In this document: piece after piece, positions 42,858 through 54,857 of the stretch
Position numbering within the stretch: position 1 is the first letter of the stretch
How the letters are laid out: each line of letters begins with the position of its first letter
Source of the DNA: Ceraceosorus guamensis
Taxonomy: Eukaryota > Basidiomycota > Exobasidiomycetes > Ceraceosorales > Ceraceosoraceae
DNA length: 64,000 bases
NCBI RefSeq assembly: GCF_003144195.1
Contig: NW_020290014.1
Coordinates: 270,746 to 334,745 of the forward strand
Reading direction: 5' to 3'
Position numbers and translations under genes: made by a program
Notes under the pieces: model-generated
What the model was told of the DNA's origin: nothing
Database searches by the model: none
Seen by the model: only the letters and a program-made list of their open reading frames with translations

Positions 42858-44659
42858 CTACTGCATTGCTGCAAAACGCTCCGAAGGATTCGTGAGATGG
42901 TGATTCCACTTCAACCCTGAGCCATCTTCCGGATGTTGAGCGGGCGTGACTCGCGGCATGCCGCGCTGCTCCACCACATATGCTACAGCGCAAGTATGCG
43001 GAGGCAAACAATGTCATGACGCGACCTCAGGACAGGTTGCTGAATCGCAAAGACAACGACTCACAAGCTGATACCGCGCCATGTTTCAGCGCCTGGCCTA
43101 GCGCCATCTTACGGAGCTCAGCGAGGTCCAAATTTGGCTCGTCAATTTGAGCCAATGACCAAGTTAAACCTCCCAGAAAGGCATTTCCTGAGATTGTTGT
43201 GAAGGAGAAGTGGCGAGGATGAGTGGGTTGCGCGCGGGGCACAGATCGGCAATCGTGACTGTTCTCACCAGCACCAGTCACATCCACCACTTCGTGCTGC
43301 TTGTCCTCGCCATGGTATGGAGCGCACCACACACTCTCTTCACAGCCTTGATTCAGACCCACACTCCCGTGCTTCCCAGCCCGAATGACCAGTAGAGGGG
43401 CATGACTGCCAGATGCTGCACAGAGTTGCAACAAATCATGCCCATCTCTCTCTACTTGCAACTTGAATTCGCCAAGAGTCAGAGAAGGATCATCGAGATC
43501 AGCGATGTAGCCCGGTGTGCTTCGTTGCCTCGATGTGTTGAGAAAGTTGTGAGCCTCGACGTGATTTGGGCTTGCGTTCATCGCGACACGAAGCGTGAAG
43601 ACGCTACTTAGCAAGTACTCTCCTGAGATGCTATTCAGAACGCAGCGCTTACCTCAGCACGTCGACCATACCAGCAGCGTCGAGCAATCCGTCGAGGTTC
43701 TCTGGTCTAGCTGAGTCCGGAATGGGCTCCCACACAATGCGAGGAGCGTGTGCTTGTCCTTGCTGCCTGCTGAGTAGGCGCGCTTCCTGAACGATGGCAA
43801 CGATCCGATCGGGAGAGCAAATGGCGTGGATCCAACGAGGTAAGCAATGGCCAGGGGCTGCCACGCTCAAATCTTGAGGATCAAGTCGCCTTTTCGGAGT
43901 CAAATACTCGAATCTGCAGACCAAAGAGGCATCTGCAATTGCTTAGCTTTCGTTTGGATCGGCACACGAGCGATTTCCTTACTGACCCTCGCTTCTCTCC
44001 AGTATATATGTTTGCTGCGCGCGTGGTTCCTTCCGGTCTATCCCTCCACACCCACATGCTCTGAGGCGATTGCGAAGATCCTTCGCCATCATCGAAAGAG
44101 CGCAACTTGTTCCTCATCTTTGGTGTGAAGTTGGGTCCCACGTCGAGGATACTCAATATCTCTTGCGGACGAGACCTGTTGCGCCAGCATCGAGAGTCAT
44201 ATCAGCCAGCCAAGTGATTCAATTCCATGCAAGCAGCACTGACCATACACGAGCTCCAATGACAAAGTAGACTCCTCCTCCGCCGATTTGCTCGTCGTCA
44301 TCGTCGTCAGCTCCTTCGAAGCTCGACTGCGAATCATCGTCGCTCGGACCTTTGATACCTCTTTTCCTCAGGTGCTCAGCTTTCGAAATTCGACTTCCAG
44401 TCGTGGAGTCAAGATAGATGAATTCGTCGATGATCAGCATACCAAGCGTGGCTATATGGGCAGGTCCAAGGTGCTTCGCCCTCGGTCGCGCGAGAAGCGA
44501 GGTGGCCGTTGCGCTAGTCAAGGGCTCAAATGAGCCGGACCGCTCCGCCGGGCCCTGTTCGTGCAAGACTTGTGCGGGTGTCATGGTCCTTCCGTTGGAG
44601 CTTGAGGAAGCTTGCTGCGTCGTCTCAGGCTGGCGAACTGGTCGGGGCGCGAAGCTCAT
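42858..44659 (-). CDS. MAK32: MAK32-like pfkB-family sugar kinase
   Basis: Six exons, 44659-44244, 44175-43987, 43913-43653, 43570-43269, 43187-43065 and 42982-42858, give 471 residues. Diagnostic segments are TLGMLIIDEFIY, an acidic stretch then IGGGGVYFVIGARVW, ILDVGPNFT, TRAANIYTGEKRGFEYLTP, RIVWEPIPDSARPENL, DVLSPNHVEAHNFLN and the anion-hole/base motif VVDVTGAGNAFLGG near residues 382-396. This series is specific for the MAK32 branch of ribokinase-like proteins. In yeast MAK32 is linked to maintenance of killer double-stranded RNA; its substrate is not established. Two donors are GTCAGT, which is unusual; both splits restore conserved residues (Trp in ARVW and Gly in KRGFEY). The last exon, found beyond a GTGAGT donor, restores the SYVVEQRGMP segment. 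Confidence 0.88.
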
Positions 44660-45394
44660 AGGCACCTCGGATGGCGCCAAGGAGGTATTCTGACCATGGG
44701 AACTGCAGGTTGAATCACGAATGATGTAGGTAGTCGTGAGTGGAGGTTAATCAACACGCCCGTCATGCAACGGAGCTCACAGAAAGCGCTCCGCACCGCC
44801 GATGATTCGCGACGCGTCGCCTGACCGCACGAGCACCACGACTCGCGACTCTGCTGTCGAATAATAATGTGCACAAGCCGCGTCCAGTCGTCAGGCAAGA
44901 GTATGGGCGGCAGCTGCGCGGGGCACGAAAGGTCGACTTGGTCCATCACGAGGTGCTGGGCCATACGAGGCGGGAGAGTGACTTCGAAGAACTTTGAAAC
45001 CTCCGATTGGCAGCTTATAGCTGTGCGCCAGGCTTGTCTGGACAATCGAGTCCAATCGAGCCCTGCATGATAGAGATCAGGTGTCGGAGAGCCATTGCAT
45101 AGATTGACAGAGAGATGAGCTATGATCTGGGAGGATAGCCGATGAAGAGCCTGAAACAGCCTCAAATTGAGTATGATAGCCTGACAGATCGTAATATGTG
45201 TATGTGGCTTTTTGGAGTGGAGTGTTGGTTGGGGAGGAGTGAGAGCGATAGTCCCGTTCCCAAATTGCTGCTTGGCAGCGCCGCGGGGGTTGGACAAGGT
45301 CACGAGAGAGAATCGAGAGAGGCCAAGAATTTCCAACACGATGCGCCAATGACTATAGACAAAGCGGAAGCGAGCAGTGAATCCCTGCTTTGCT
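44660..45394. other. Intergenic region between NSR1 and MAK32-like gene
   Basis: Contains AATCACGAAT at 44713-44722 and AGTCGTGAGT at 44732-44741, close to the MAK32-like start. A very long open frame on the minus strand passes through here, but it is only read-through from the NSR1 gene. Confidence 0.55.
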
Positions 45395-47146
45395 CTAATC
45401 GAAGGTGGTCTTCTTGCCAGAGAACTCCGAGCCGCCAACTGGCCTGCTGCCGAATCCTCCACGTCCACCTCCCCGGCCGCCTCCGCGACCACCCCGGTCA
45501 CCCCAGCCAGAGCCTCCACCGCCTTGAAAGCCTCTGCCACCACCGCGCCCGCCTCGTCCACCACCTCGTCCTGGACATGGAGTAGAAGAGAGTGCAAATG
45601 CAGGTCAGGAAATAGTTGCCAAATTGACGAAATACGGCCATAGCGCAGCACAGCGCACTCACCACCGCGGTCACCGCCAAAGCCTCCTCTTCCACCTCCT
45701 CGTCCGCCGCCGAAGCCGCCTCGACCACCGCCACCTCCTCCGCCTTCACCACGAGGAGGCGCATAGTCTAGCCTGATGGCACGGCCGCCAAGCTCGGCAC
45801 CAGCAAGTGCCTCGATGGCAGCATCTGCGCCTTCCTGAGAAGCGTACTCGACATAGCCGAATCCCTTGGGCCGACCAGATTCAATGTCCTTGGGCAAGGT
45901 GACACGCGATACTTCGCCATGCTCTCCAAATGCTTCCCAGACCTCGTCCTCCGTGAGCGAGAAGGACAAGCCGCCGACGAATAAAACGGGCGAGGGTGCA
46001 GACCTGGTGTCGTTGAACTTTTTGGCGCGCGCATCGCCCACTTCTCTCGGTGCTCTGGCGGCTTGCAAGTCGACTTTGATGGCGCGACCATCCACGTCCT
46101 TGCCTTGCGCGCCCTCAAATGCGGCCTTCGCCTGCGCTGCAGTCGCAAATTCGACGAAGCCAAAACTGGATTTGCCAAATGCGCAGGTGACAAGGGCAGG
46201 GGACCCATCAGCAAAAGTGCAGCGGCGCATGTATGTCAGAGGAGATCGACACGTACCCGCGAGATTTGCCGCTTTCTTTGTCAGTGACAACCCTTGCGCT
46301 GAGAACCTCGCCGAACTCCTCAAACTCCTGCTTGAGCCAGTCATTGTCGACGTTCCAACTCAATTGGCCGACCCAGCACTGCTTGGGAGCATCAGGGTTG
46401 TCTGCATCAGGCTGAACCTTAGCCTTCTTCGCGACTACTTCATCGCCTTCTGCCTTGCGCTTGTTGCTTGCCTTCTCTACCACTGCTGCAGCGGGCGCGG
46501 ACTTTGTTTCCTCCTCATCAGAGTCGTCCGAATCGTCCGAATCGTCAGAGTCATCCGAGTCGTCCGAGTCGTCCGAGTCGTCCGAGTCGTCCGAGTCGTC
46601 CGAGTCCTCTTCGTCAGCCGCAGCCGCAGTCTTGCCGTTTGTGGCAGCAGCAGGCTTGGCAACATCCTCTTCGTCAGAATCAGAGTCAGAGTCAGAGTCA
46701 GAGTCGTCGGAATCGTCGGAGTCATCTGAATCGTCGGAGTCGGCAGCTGCAGCCTTGACACCGTTTGCGGCAGGCTTTACAACATCTGCCTTGGAGGGTT
46801 CCTGGCACACGAGAGAGCGGCATTAAGTGTCAGATGAAAGTATTGTGCACAACAGCAAGTCTAAGGTTCATTGGATGCTCACCTCTTCGCTGCTACTGTC
46901 GTCGCTGTCACTGTCGCCATCGCTGTCATCGTCGCTCGAGTCATCGTCGCTGCTGTCGCTACTCTCTACTACAGGAGGAGGAGGCGGAGCAGCCTTCTTC
47001 GACTTCTTGCTGGACTTTTTCTCTTCTGCGGGTGCGGGAGCAGCTACGGCAGCTTTCTTGTCCTTCTTGCTGCTCTTGCCGTTGGCCACGGGAGCAGGCG
47101 CAGGAGCTGCTGGTGCCTCTGACTTGCTGGAACTTTTCTTTCCCAT
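45395..47146 (-). CDS. NSR1: Nucleolin/NSR1-type nucleolar RNA-binding protein
   Basis: Four exons, 47146-46883, 46801-46257, 46165-45663 and 45570-45395, give 495 residues. The N-terminus alternates Lys/Ala-rich and Ser-Asp acidic tracts, with a long (DDS)n run. Two RRM domains follow. RRM1 (about 226-305) has QCWVGQLSW as RNP2 and GFGFVEF as RNP1; RRM2 (about 328-405) has VLFVGGLSF and KGFGYVEY. The rest is an RGG/GGRGG domain ending in FSGKKTTFD. This order (acidic, two RRM, RGG) is that of yeast Nsr1 and fission yeast gar2, which act in pre-rRNA processing and 18S production in the nucleolus. Introns interrupt RNP1 and the RGG box. The acidic part is encoded by tandem nonamers prone to length change. 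Confidence 0.95.
46521..46735. repeat. Tandem nonamer/hexamer arrays coding the acidic Ser-Asp tract of NSR1
   Basis: On the plus strand GAGTCGTCC repeats about six times exactly between 46557 and 46605, flanked by diverged copies. A second array of GAGTCA units lies around 46676-46710. Both keep the frame and code Ser-Asp-Asp or Ser-Asp repeats on the minus strand. Confidence 0.9.
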
Positions 47147-48299
47147 TGTGAACGTCGTGCTTTGATATGTTTTGGGATGAAGCAATCGCTGTGAAAGATT
47201 CGCGGCATCAAGGTGGTCAGAGAGTAGAAGTGGGTCCTGAACTCACGACTCTTCTCCATGTAGACATGGCACGCGCATGCTGCCGAGGCTTCATCCATCC
47301 ACCGCGTATCTGCGTCTACTCAGATTCTGATCATTTTTGCTCGACGCGGGTGCGGCGGGGAGGATTTTGCATGCATGCAGAAGAGAAGTCATCGAAATTT
47401 TTGGTACCGCGCTCTTCTATCGCGCGAGAGGGCGGCAGGGCGCTGCCTATGCATCGGACGGGGAATGGAGCACGTGATAATCAAGAGCTGCTCCCAGCTT
47501 TCTTGCGACGCGAGAGCCGAGCCTGCTGGGTACAAGCTAGCGCGCGTTGCGTTCAACGGACTTCGCGATGGAGGCCCGCATAACGGCACCTGCGCATGCA
47601 ACGCTCCTCATGTTTGCTACAACCGCAAAAGCTGGTGGTGTCCCTTGTTGCTTTGCCTACCTTTGATCCAGCCTCAGTCATCTGTGTGATGCTGAAGCGC
47701 CCAGAATGGACGAGGGCCGCCTCTCCATCGGAGCAGGAAGGTGTTCACTGTCGGCGCATCTCAACGCCCAGCTTTGGTGCACGTTGCGTGCAACTCGAGC
47801 ACGTCATGCAAGACGACCGTTGTCTTGGGCTGACGGCATTCACTCGCCTGACCTCCTTGGCAGTAATTCTGCTACAGCTGGCCGACTCTTTCGCCATAGA
47901 AATTGGCAGCGACGTCTTCGTACAGGAACCATCGCAAGTCGGTGTTGCATTTCGGTGGGCCGTTGAGGACCGCGGATGACCGGCATGCACCTCGATGCCG
48001 ACGTCGAGAGGCGGTGCTCTCGATGGGTTGAGGGACGATACGAGCAGCATGGAGCGCAGCGGGAGATTGTGATCCCTTTCACTGACATGTCCTCCTGTCG
48101 TATGGATAAGGATTTGGTAGGTCTCTTTCCCACCCCCATCCCATTATCCCACTTCAGCGTCCCTCACTATGCTCTTATAGACACTCACTCACTTCCATCC
48201 ATCCTTAGCCGCCCTTCTCGCCCCGTTCATCGTCCAAGCCTCAGTCTCTCGTCAACAGCGCTGCCACATCAGAGATCTCGGCCAGTGCGCGCTTGAACG
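47147..48299. promoter_or_regulatory. Divergent promoter region of NSR1 and the membrane-protein gene
   Basis: No supported gene. ACTCACGACT lies at 47241-47250. Several pyrimidine-rich blocks precede 48300 and probably form the leader of the next gene. Confidence 0.5.
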
Positions 48300-51200
48300 A
48301 TGGCCTCAATTGAGGTGGCTCCTTCACCCGCGAAAACCCCACATCGACTCAGGGCCCTACCCAACTTCAAAGCGATGCAGATGCCGGTGGCCGAACGCTT
48401 TCGCCTGCATGCTCCCCATTCACGCGAAGTGGAAGCTGATCCTGCGAAGGCGCCGCTTCCGGAAGCGAATAATGAAGTTGAGCCCCGGTCAGGGCCAACA
48501 TCGGCGCCGGTCAGCGAGCCTCTTCCTCGCCTTTCAAGCCTTGCAGCCAATCACCACACCATCAGTATCCCAAAGGCAGCGCTGATCCCCGTGTCTGCCA
48601 CCGGCTCCCAGAAGCATCACTCGCGCCACGCGACTAATCATGTACTTTTAACCAGGTCCTCGCTCCACGTGGGACCAAATTTTCCTGCTCACAACGCAGA
48701 AGCGCAAGCGAATGGCGCATTCGAAGACGATGAGGTGAAAGGCCAGTTCGAAGACGCCGTCGAAGGCCAGGAGAATTGGCCGCGGTCTACAAGCTGTAAG
48801 TCAGAGAGCCACGGTCGTCTTGCTTCGCGCGTTTGCGCTTGCGCTTACGCTGCCGCTCATCTTTGAAACGTGGCCCACAGCACCGGAAGGCGTTCCAGAA
48901 GTATCGGATACCCCGAGGCCTCGCGAGGAAAGAGACAGCTTGGATCTGCAGCTTCGGAGCGCCTCAATCGCTTTACAGGAGCTTCGTGACAGCGTGGCTG
49001 AACGCCCGAAGCGCCATTCCACTTCTGTTACATCAGTGCGAACACCGCCGTCCTTACCCGTTCAAGCTTTAAGACGATTCAGTGACGTGACCGTCGCCTC
49101 TTCTCCATCGCTGCTGTATGCTGATACACCAACATTTGCTCATTGGAAAGCGGCTTTTAGAGCTCGTCGCGAGTCCTTGGCTGCTGCAGCAATAGAGCCA
49201 ATGTCTCCCGATTCAGAGCTGCCAGAGAGTACCACTGCTGCTCGCTCAAAGCAAGTCACGCCCGCCACCGAAGAGGCCGGGAGCCATGTTCTGACAGAAC
49301 GCCCGGCTCAAGCCGCTCTGAATGCCCCGGCCTCAGCACACCATGGCGTCGGCACGTCCACCCATCACCCTCACAGGCGTACGGTGATGCTGGACGCCGC
49401 CGATCACGAGGAGGAGTTAGACGGTTCGGAAGGCACCTCAGCTGGCAAAATCGGCCTTGTCACCACACAAAGCCCCATATTGCGAGGTCGACGACTCGTC
49501 CGCAAATCCCCGACGGCGTCCAAGGCAGTCTTGTCGCCCCCCTCTGATTTGCTCAAGACGAGCATTCTCCGAAGAGCTGCTGGGCAAGCAGCTCAGTCTC
49601 CCAACAGTGCCGGGTTCGGCTTGGGTATTTTTGTGGACGAGACGCGAGCAGCAACTCATGGCATGGGCGATCAAGACTCTGGATTGTCGGCACGCGCGGT
49701 CGACGCTGAAGCGGGTCTTCCTCGTTTCAACAACGAAGAGGCACACGCATTAGACAAGAGGAGCCCTGTCATAGTCCAATCCCACGCGCCACACGCCCGA
49801 AGCGCCGAAATTAGAGGGAGCGAAACAACGCTGACCAACAACATGGACTATGTGAATGCATCTGACCGCACTGTCGACGCGAATATCCCAACCCATAGCT
49901 CGAGGACGTCCTCCCCGGACACGATGATGCACACAGGCGCACGGGGTCGTGCCACTCCTCTGGGTGGTGGCAGCATGGTAAAGGTCGTGTCATCTCACCA
50001 AAGATCGGAGCAGAGGAGCCCGCGGATGAACATCGCTGCGCGTCATTGGAATGTGACTTCGTCTGCGGCCGCAGGCACAAGTGCAGCCAACGGAGCACAA
50101 AGTAAGAGGAAGTCAGTCGACTGCCCTGAGACCAAAAGCCCTGCACTCAAGAGCTGGACGTCATCGTTGGCAAAAAGTGCGGCAACCCCGCCTTGGTCCT
50201 CTCCGCAGCCCACCGGAGCGAACAGCGCATCCAGCACTCCTGCGATATCTCAAACGCCTGCCTTTACCAGCGCACCTGCATCGCCCATGCCGCAAAATGC
50301 TGAACAGTCATCAAGCATGGCTGCGGAAACTACTGCACCGGCTTCAGGTGCACCCTTCAATCCTCCGCCTGCCGAGCAGGCCAACGACGGGGACCGAGGA
50401 ACGAATTCTGGCGCTCCAATGAACATGCAGGCTGTCGTCGCCGCGAGCACGACTGGCGCAATCCTGCTCATCCTTGCTTGCCTCTGGGCTTTCTTTGCAC
50501 GCAAACGCCGCACTCGTAGGCAACGGCACCTGTCAGTGGTCCTCAGGAAGTTTGTGACGAGCTCAGGTGCAGACGAGCACGGCGCAGTGTTCCTCGGAGA
50601 CCAAAAGGCGGGACTTAATCACTCCAGCTCCACGCTAGGATCTGTGGAGAAGCCGGCTTCGTTCGACCGCGGCGAGCGTCAGGGCTGTCAGGAATCTCCC
50701 GTTAAGAACTCGCAGGCGATCGACAGCGTGGCTTACTTCAGCCAACAGCGTCCAAGCATCGCGGAGCTCCACCCAACCATCATCAGTCCATGGTTGCAGA
50801 CAGGCGAAGAATCGCTTGTCACTCAAAGATTGTCCGCCGACCTTGCGAGATCTGGTCTGGTGAGTGCAAGTCCTAGCAAGGATGCGAGCTTCACCTGGCA
50901 GCACCCCACCCTCTCATTGCCGCCTGCGGCCGCTCGCGCCATGGTGACGAGCCACTACGTCAAGCGTCGCTCGGCTATGCCTGAAAAACTTCAAGGCGAT
51001 GCTACGCCATCGTCAGACAACACAGCTTCCGGCGTGAACGTAGCGGCTGGCCAGTGGCGCAGTGACGCGCAGGGCCAGCTCGTGTACACCGTCACGAATC
51101 CAGATGATACTCTCGTAAGTGAGGCTTATGCTTCCTCGGCATACGTCGACCCCAGTCTGGCAGGGAGCAGCCCTGCTCGGATCAGCAGACAAATATCTGC

Positions 51201-52944
51201 AGAGAGTCAGGTCACAGCCTTGGTTGGTGCTATGCGACCACGTTCTGAATCCATGAGCGGTTCGGGCTCCCGATCTGGATCTGAGCGTGTGCCCTGGATT
51301 GGTGCCTTGCTTCGCGGGCTGCCCCGCAACAGCACGTCCACGCCACCCCGCGCTCGCTTTAGCCTACCCGTGCGCCCCGCACCCAACAGTCTTTCAAGCC
51401 TGTCTTCACCCGCAACCCACGCAATGTCAACCGCTTCTACACGCGACAACGCCTTGTTCAACAGCGAGCACACCAGCGGCAGCGAGACTGGCGACGTCCG
51501 ATTCGTGAGCGAAGTATACGATGCTCCGTCAGTAGCTGCCGCCATGCTTTATGAGAGCCCAACAACAGCGCGAAATGTTGTGAGCAGCGCTGCTCGCGCT
51601 AGCGGCGTCCTCATGAAAGGACGTACACGCTCCAGCACCATCTCACACAACAAGGGAGCTGCGCCTTCACTTCTGGCACAAGATATGTCTCCGGTTCAAA
51701 ACGTGGGCTCCACGCGCACATCTCTCGTCCAGCTGCCCAACCCTAACCACGCAGCTAGCTTTGAGCTGCCTCGACCCAACAAGTTTACTTCGCCTATGGT
51801 CGTCATTTCGCGACCAGGCTCGGAGATCAGGACCAACGGTAAACGCATGTCGCTGTGGCGCACGAGCTTGTCTACGTGTCGAGAAAACAGCGTGGACAGT
51901 CTTTCGGATGCTGCGGAGGGTACAAGCCAGGCGTCGCGCTCCCCCTTGCCCAGTCCCATCTCAACGACACACACAGGCGGAACGTTTGGCGCAGCGTGGG
52001 CAGCTGCTCTGCCACCCCAAAGCGACTTCGACTCCAGCGAGGATGACTTGCGTCAGGGCTACGAGGCTGGTGAGGAGACAGATGGAGATGCTGTGTCCTC
52101 TGCTCGCTTCAGCGCCCGCTACCTTAGCCAAGGGTCCAGAGCACGGAGTGAAATGACCTATGGCGGTAGCAACAGCGGAGAGTCATCTGCCTCTAGCATG
52201 CCAGCTACACCTACGAAGCTCATCATTGATGATCAGCTGCCTTCGCTGGCACATATCAATAAGAGCATCCCTTCACCGAACGGCGTGCACAAGCGCGCTC
52301 CACGTCTTCCGCCGATGCCACTCATCACGCTCACTCTTGATGATGGCCTTGTTCAGCGACCTATCTCTTTAACCAGCGACTCGAGCTCCGACGTCGAACA
52401 TGATCAATTCGCGGTCGACAGAGCAGAAGTCCTTGCGGAGGCTGTAGCGGCGTCTTTCTGTCGCGACGAAATCGATCAATTTACCCGCGAACCGGGCTTC
52501 CCGCGCGTCGACTCCGCAAGTCTCAATAGGCCCCCTTCCGCCGTGACGCAGACGCGTCTAGCCCTCCGAACGTTTGGGACGGAAGACAGCCTGACGAGAC
52601 GCATGCTCGACGGCGAACCACCCGTCCTGCAGAGCGACGATGAGGGTGAAGACGAGCAACGTGCTGGCACAAGCGGATCTGCCCAGAGGGCCGCGTCCTT
52701 GCAAAAGCACACCTCGATTCCGACCCATGATTCCAACAAGGCCACTGTGAGACGCTCGCGCGAGCTGTCGGAGGAAGGATATGGATCCGATTCTGCAGAA
52801 GGATGCCTCGAGCACGATGATTTCCCCACCTTGTAAGTCGAGATCGACTGTGCAAACGCCCCTGGGCGATCCTGACAGCAATCACTGACCGCATGCACGC
52901 TGTGTAGACCTGCCTGGACGCCCATGCGCAGACCTGGGCAGTAA
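48300..52944 (+). CDS. Large Ser/Thr/Pro-rich single-pass membrane protein
   Basis: Three exons, 48300-48795, 48881-52832 and 52908-52944, give about 1494 residues. No enzyme domain is recognised. A single transmembrane segment (VVAASTTGAILLILACLWAF) at about residues 684-705 is followed at once by a basic stop-transfer stretch, ARKRRTRRQRH. The segment before it is Ser/Thr/Pro/Ala-rich and the 770-residue tail after it is Ser-rich with scattered basic and acidic patches. This layout recalls fungal wall-sensor or bud-site proteins such as Mid2, Skg6 or Axl2, but that is topology only. No signal peptide is seen in the spliced model. The last exon adds PAWTPMRRPGQ, so the stop directly after exon 2 is not used. 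Intron 1 is discussed as a finding. Confidence 0.72.
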
Positions 52945-53504
52945 ATTCTGCCGATACAGTTTATAACCTCATCAATCTTTTCTAGTATGCAGATTCAGAC
53001 CTCTACGAACGTCCATCTGCGCACCGCGCATTCCATTAGTTGATGGTTCTTCTACATGTAGCTTGCTTGAGGCTCTTCCCGCCCTGTCAATGCCTCTCTC
53101 GATCAACACGTCGCGCGCAGACGTACTGTCCTTCGTTGTAACCCCAGTCCGACCTCGATTCTGCTGAGTCTAATCTCACCTACACACTCGTTTGCTGCTT
53201 CCACGCCTCCTTTACACCGAGAAGGTGTTCGCGCGCTCACCCGCGGGCCGCCATGTATCCTGCCCTTGCATATATATCAACTCTCCAGCTCTCTGCGTTA
53301 TGATGCATTGATTGCACATCACCATCTGTGTGCCAGAGTGAGTAGGCATTGGACTAGAGATACCGTCGAGACGACCAGGGTCAGTGGCCGCTCTAGCTAC
53401 CGCTTGCTTCGGGAGCTTTGCGATGCGTCATCCATCGACCTCAGCTCTTGCGCACAACGCCTCCTCGTCGGAGCTGTGCCGATTTACGGGCGCGATGACA
53501 ATGC
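52945..53504. other. Convergent intergenic region, nothing recognised
   Basis: Contains the 3' ends of the membrane-protein gene and the FYV7-like gene. A plus-strand frame at 53266-53955 is the antisense shadow of the FYV7-like gene. Confidence 0.5.
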
Positions 53505-54268
53505 CTATCGCTGCAGCTTGTCCAGGAGTAAGCCAACTCGTGCTCCGAGGTTTGGTTGCCCTTTCCTGTTGACTTTACCGCCCAAGCTTGATCTCCTCTT
53601 CCTGTCCTGCAGTGCTTCTTCCCTGCTCGATCCTTTGCTCCTCGCCGAGCTCGCATCCGATCGCTGTGACACGCCTCCTTCTTTTTGCTGCTTGCTGTCA
53701 CTGTCTCCTTCGGGATCTGCGCGTCGAACTGTACTACCGTTGTCCTGTGTAACAGCGTCCCGCGGAGGCTTGGCCTGCTTCAACCGAATTTCCGGCTGTT
53801 TCTCTGCTTGCTCGATCAGTCGCTTCGTGTCCTCGTCTTCAGGAGCGAAGCGACCTAGACTTGCAGCAGAGGGCCCTGCTAACGATTGTGACTCGCCATC
53901 CACCTTGCGCTCTTGCTCGCGACGAGTCGTGTCTCGTCCGCCGTGTCGCGCATAGTAAGCAGCCTTGACCTTGGCATTCTCTATCAGCTGCGCTTTTCGT
54001 TTCTTGGCTGCACAAGCGGCCAAATAGCGGAGGAGCATCACGTGGTAAGCTCACTTGCCATGACTAAAGAAAGTGGAATACAATGGACTGGCTCACCTTT
54101 GCCCAGATAGCTGCCGTCTGGAGCATGTGCTGGACCAACTTTGAAACCGCCTCCACGCCCTCCCGTCTTGCCATCTCTGCCAGGTCCTAGCGGTGCGATG
54201 TTGGCGCCGGACTTGGTCTTGTGCTGTACATATTTGCGCTTGTGCGCATCTGGCGTGTGGCGCGCCAT
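53505..54268 (-). CDS. FYV7: FYV7/TAP26-like rRNA-processing factor
   Basis: Two exons, 54268-54097 and 54007-53505, give 224 residues. The N-terminal part is Gly/Lys-rich, then GGFKVGPAHAPDGSYLGK is joined by an 89-nt intron to AKKRKAQLIENAKVKAAYYA. This VGP..PDG....K...K..LI..AKVK pattern and the C-terminal VNRKGQPNLGARVGLLLDKL are what I know of fungal FYV7-like proteins (CCDC59/TAP26 in animals). The middle is highly charged and probably helical. The yeast protein is needed for 18S rRNA processing in the nucleolus. It starts 589 bp from the divergent SANTA-domain gene. An ACTCACGACT decamer lies 12 bp upstream of the start. Confidence 0.72.
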
Positions 54269-54857
54269 TATCGAGTCCAACTCACGACTAGAAATGCGGG
54301 CTAGGCATGCTTTGCGAGCTGATGGAAGGCAGAGGCAGGTTGGCGAGCCTGCTCCGCGCATGATTGCCCCCCACGGCTCGCGCTTGCGATCCTGCAAATC
54401 TCAATCGTGAACTCTGGATGCATCATTGAGATTCATCGATGATTCACATTCAGGATTCTTGATTCTTGATTTGATTATTCACAAATTCACGCCTCACGAG
54501 TGATTTTTTTGCACCGCCCCGCAACGGCAGGAACGCATCCATGCGCGCGATTCACGTGACTGGATTTTAACCTTAATTGTCCCCGCGGCAACGCCGCACG
54601 CGACGCGCATCATGCAGTCAGCAAAGATCACGAGCCGCGCGGGCGATCGACCTCAACCTCGATCACGTCTGGAGTGAGACCATCCGGTGGATGATGCGTA
54701 CCGTATGCCGCTGCCTGCACCCTGCCACCACCACCATATCAAGCAAGCAGCTGACGCTACACTCACGACTGCGAACGAGGTAGAGGGCGACGATTGCCAA
54801 GGGACAGCGTCGGTCTAAGCGCTACATTCAAGATTGGCGTGACTATCGCCGCTGCCA
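54269..54857. promoter_or_regulatory. Divergent promoter region of FYV7-like and SANTA-domain genes, rich in decamers
   Basis: Contains ACTCACGACT at 54280-54289 and 54761-54770 and a dense AT-rich patch (54403-54510) of ATTCACATTC, GATTCTTGATTC and AATTCACGCC-like elements. No reading frame is supported. Confidence 0.55.

Noticed and set aside
44656-46344. Very long minus-strand open frame (562 codons) over NSR1 and beyond
   Set aside because: It fuses NSR1 exon 3 with intron and intergenic sequence. The RGG exon in the spliced frame and the absence of any family likeness after it show that it is read-through.
47596-48296. Short frames upstream of the membrane-protein gene
   Set aside because: They lie in the divergent promoter and leader and show no protein likeness.
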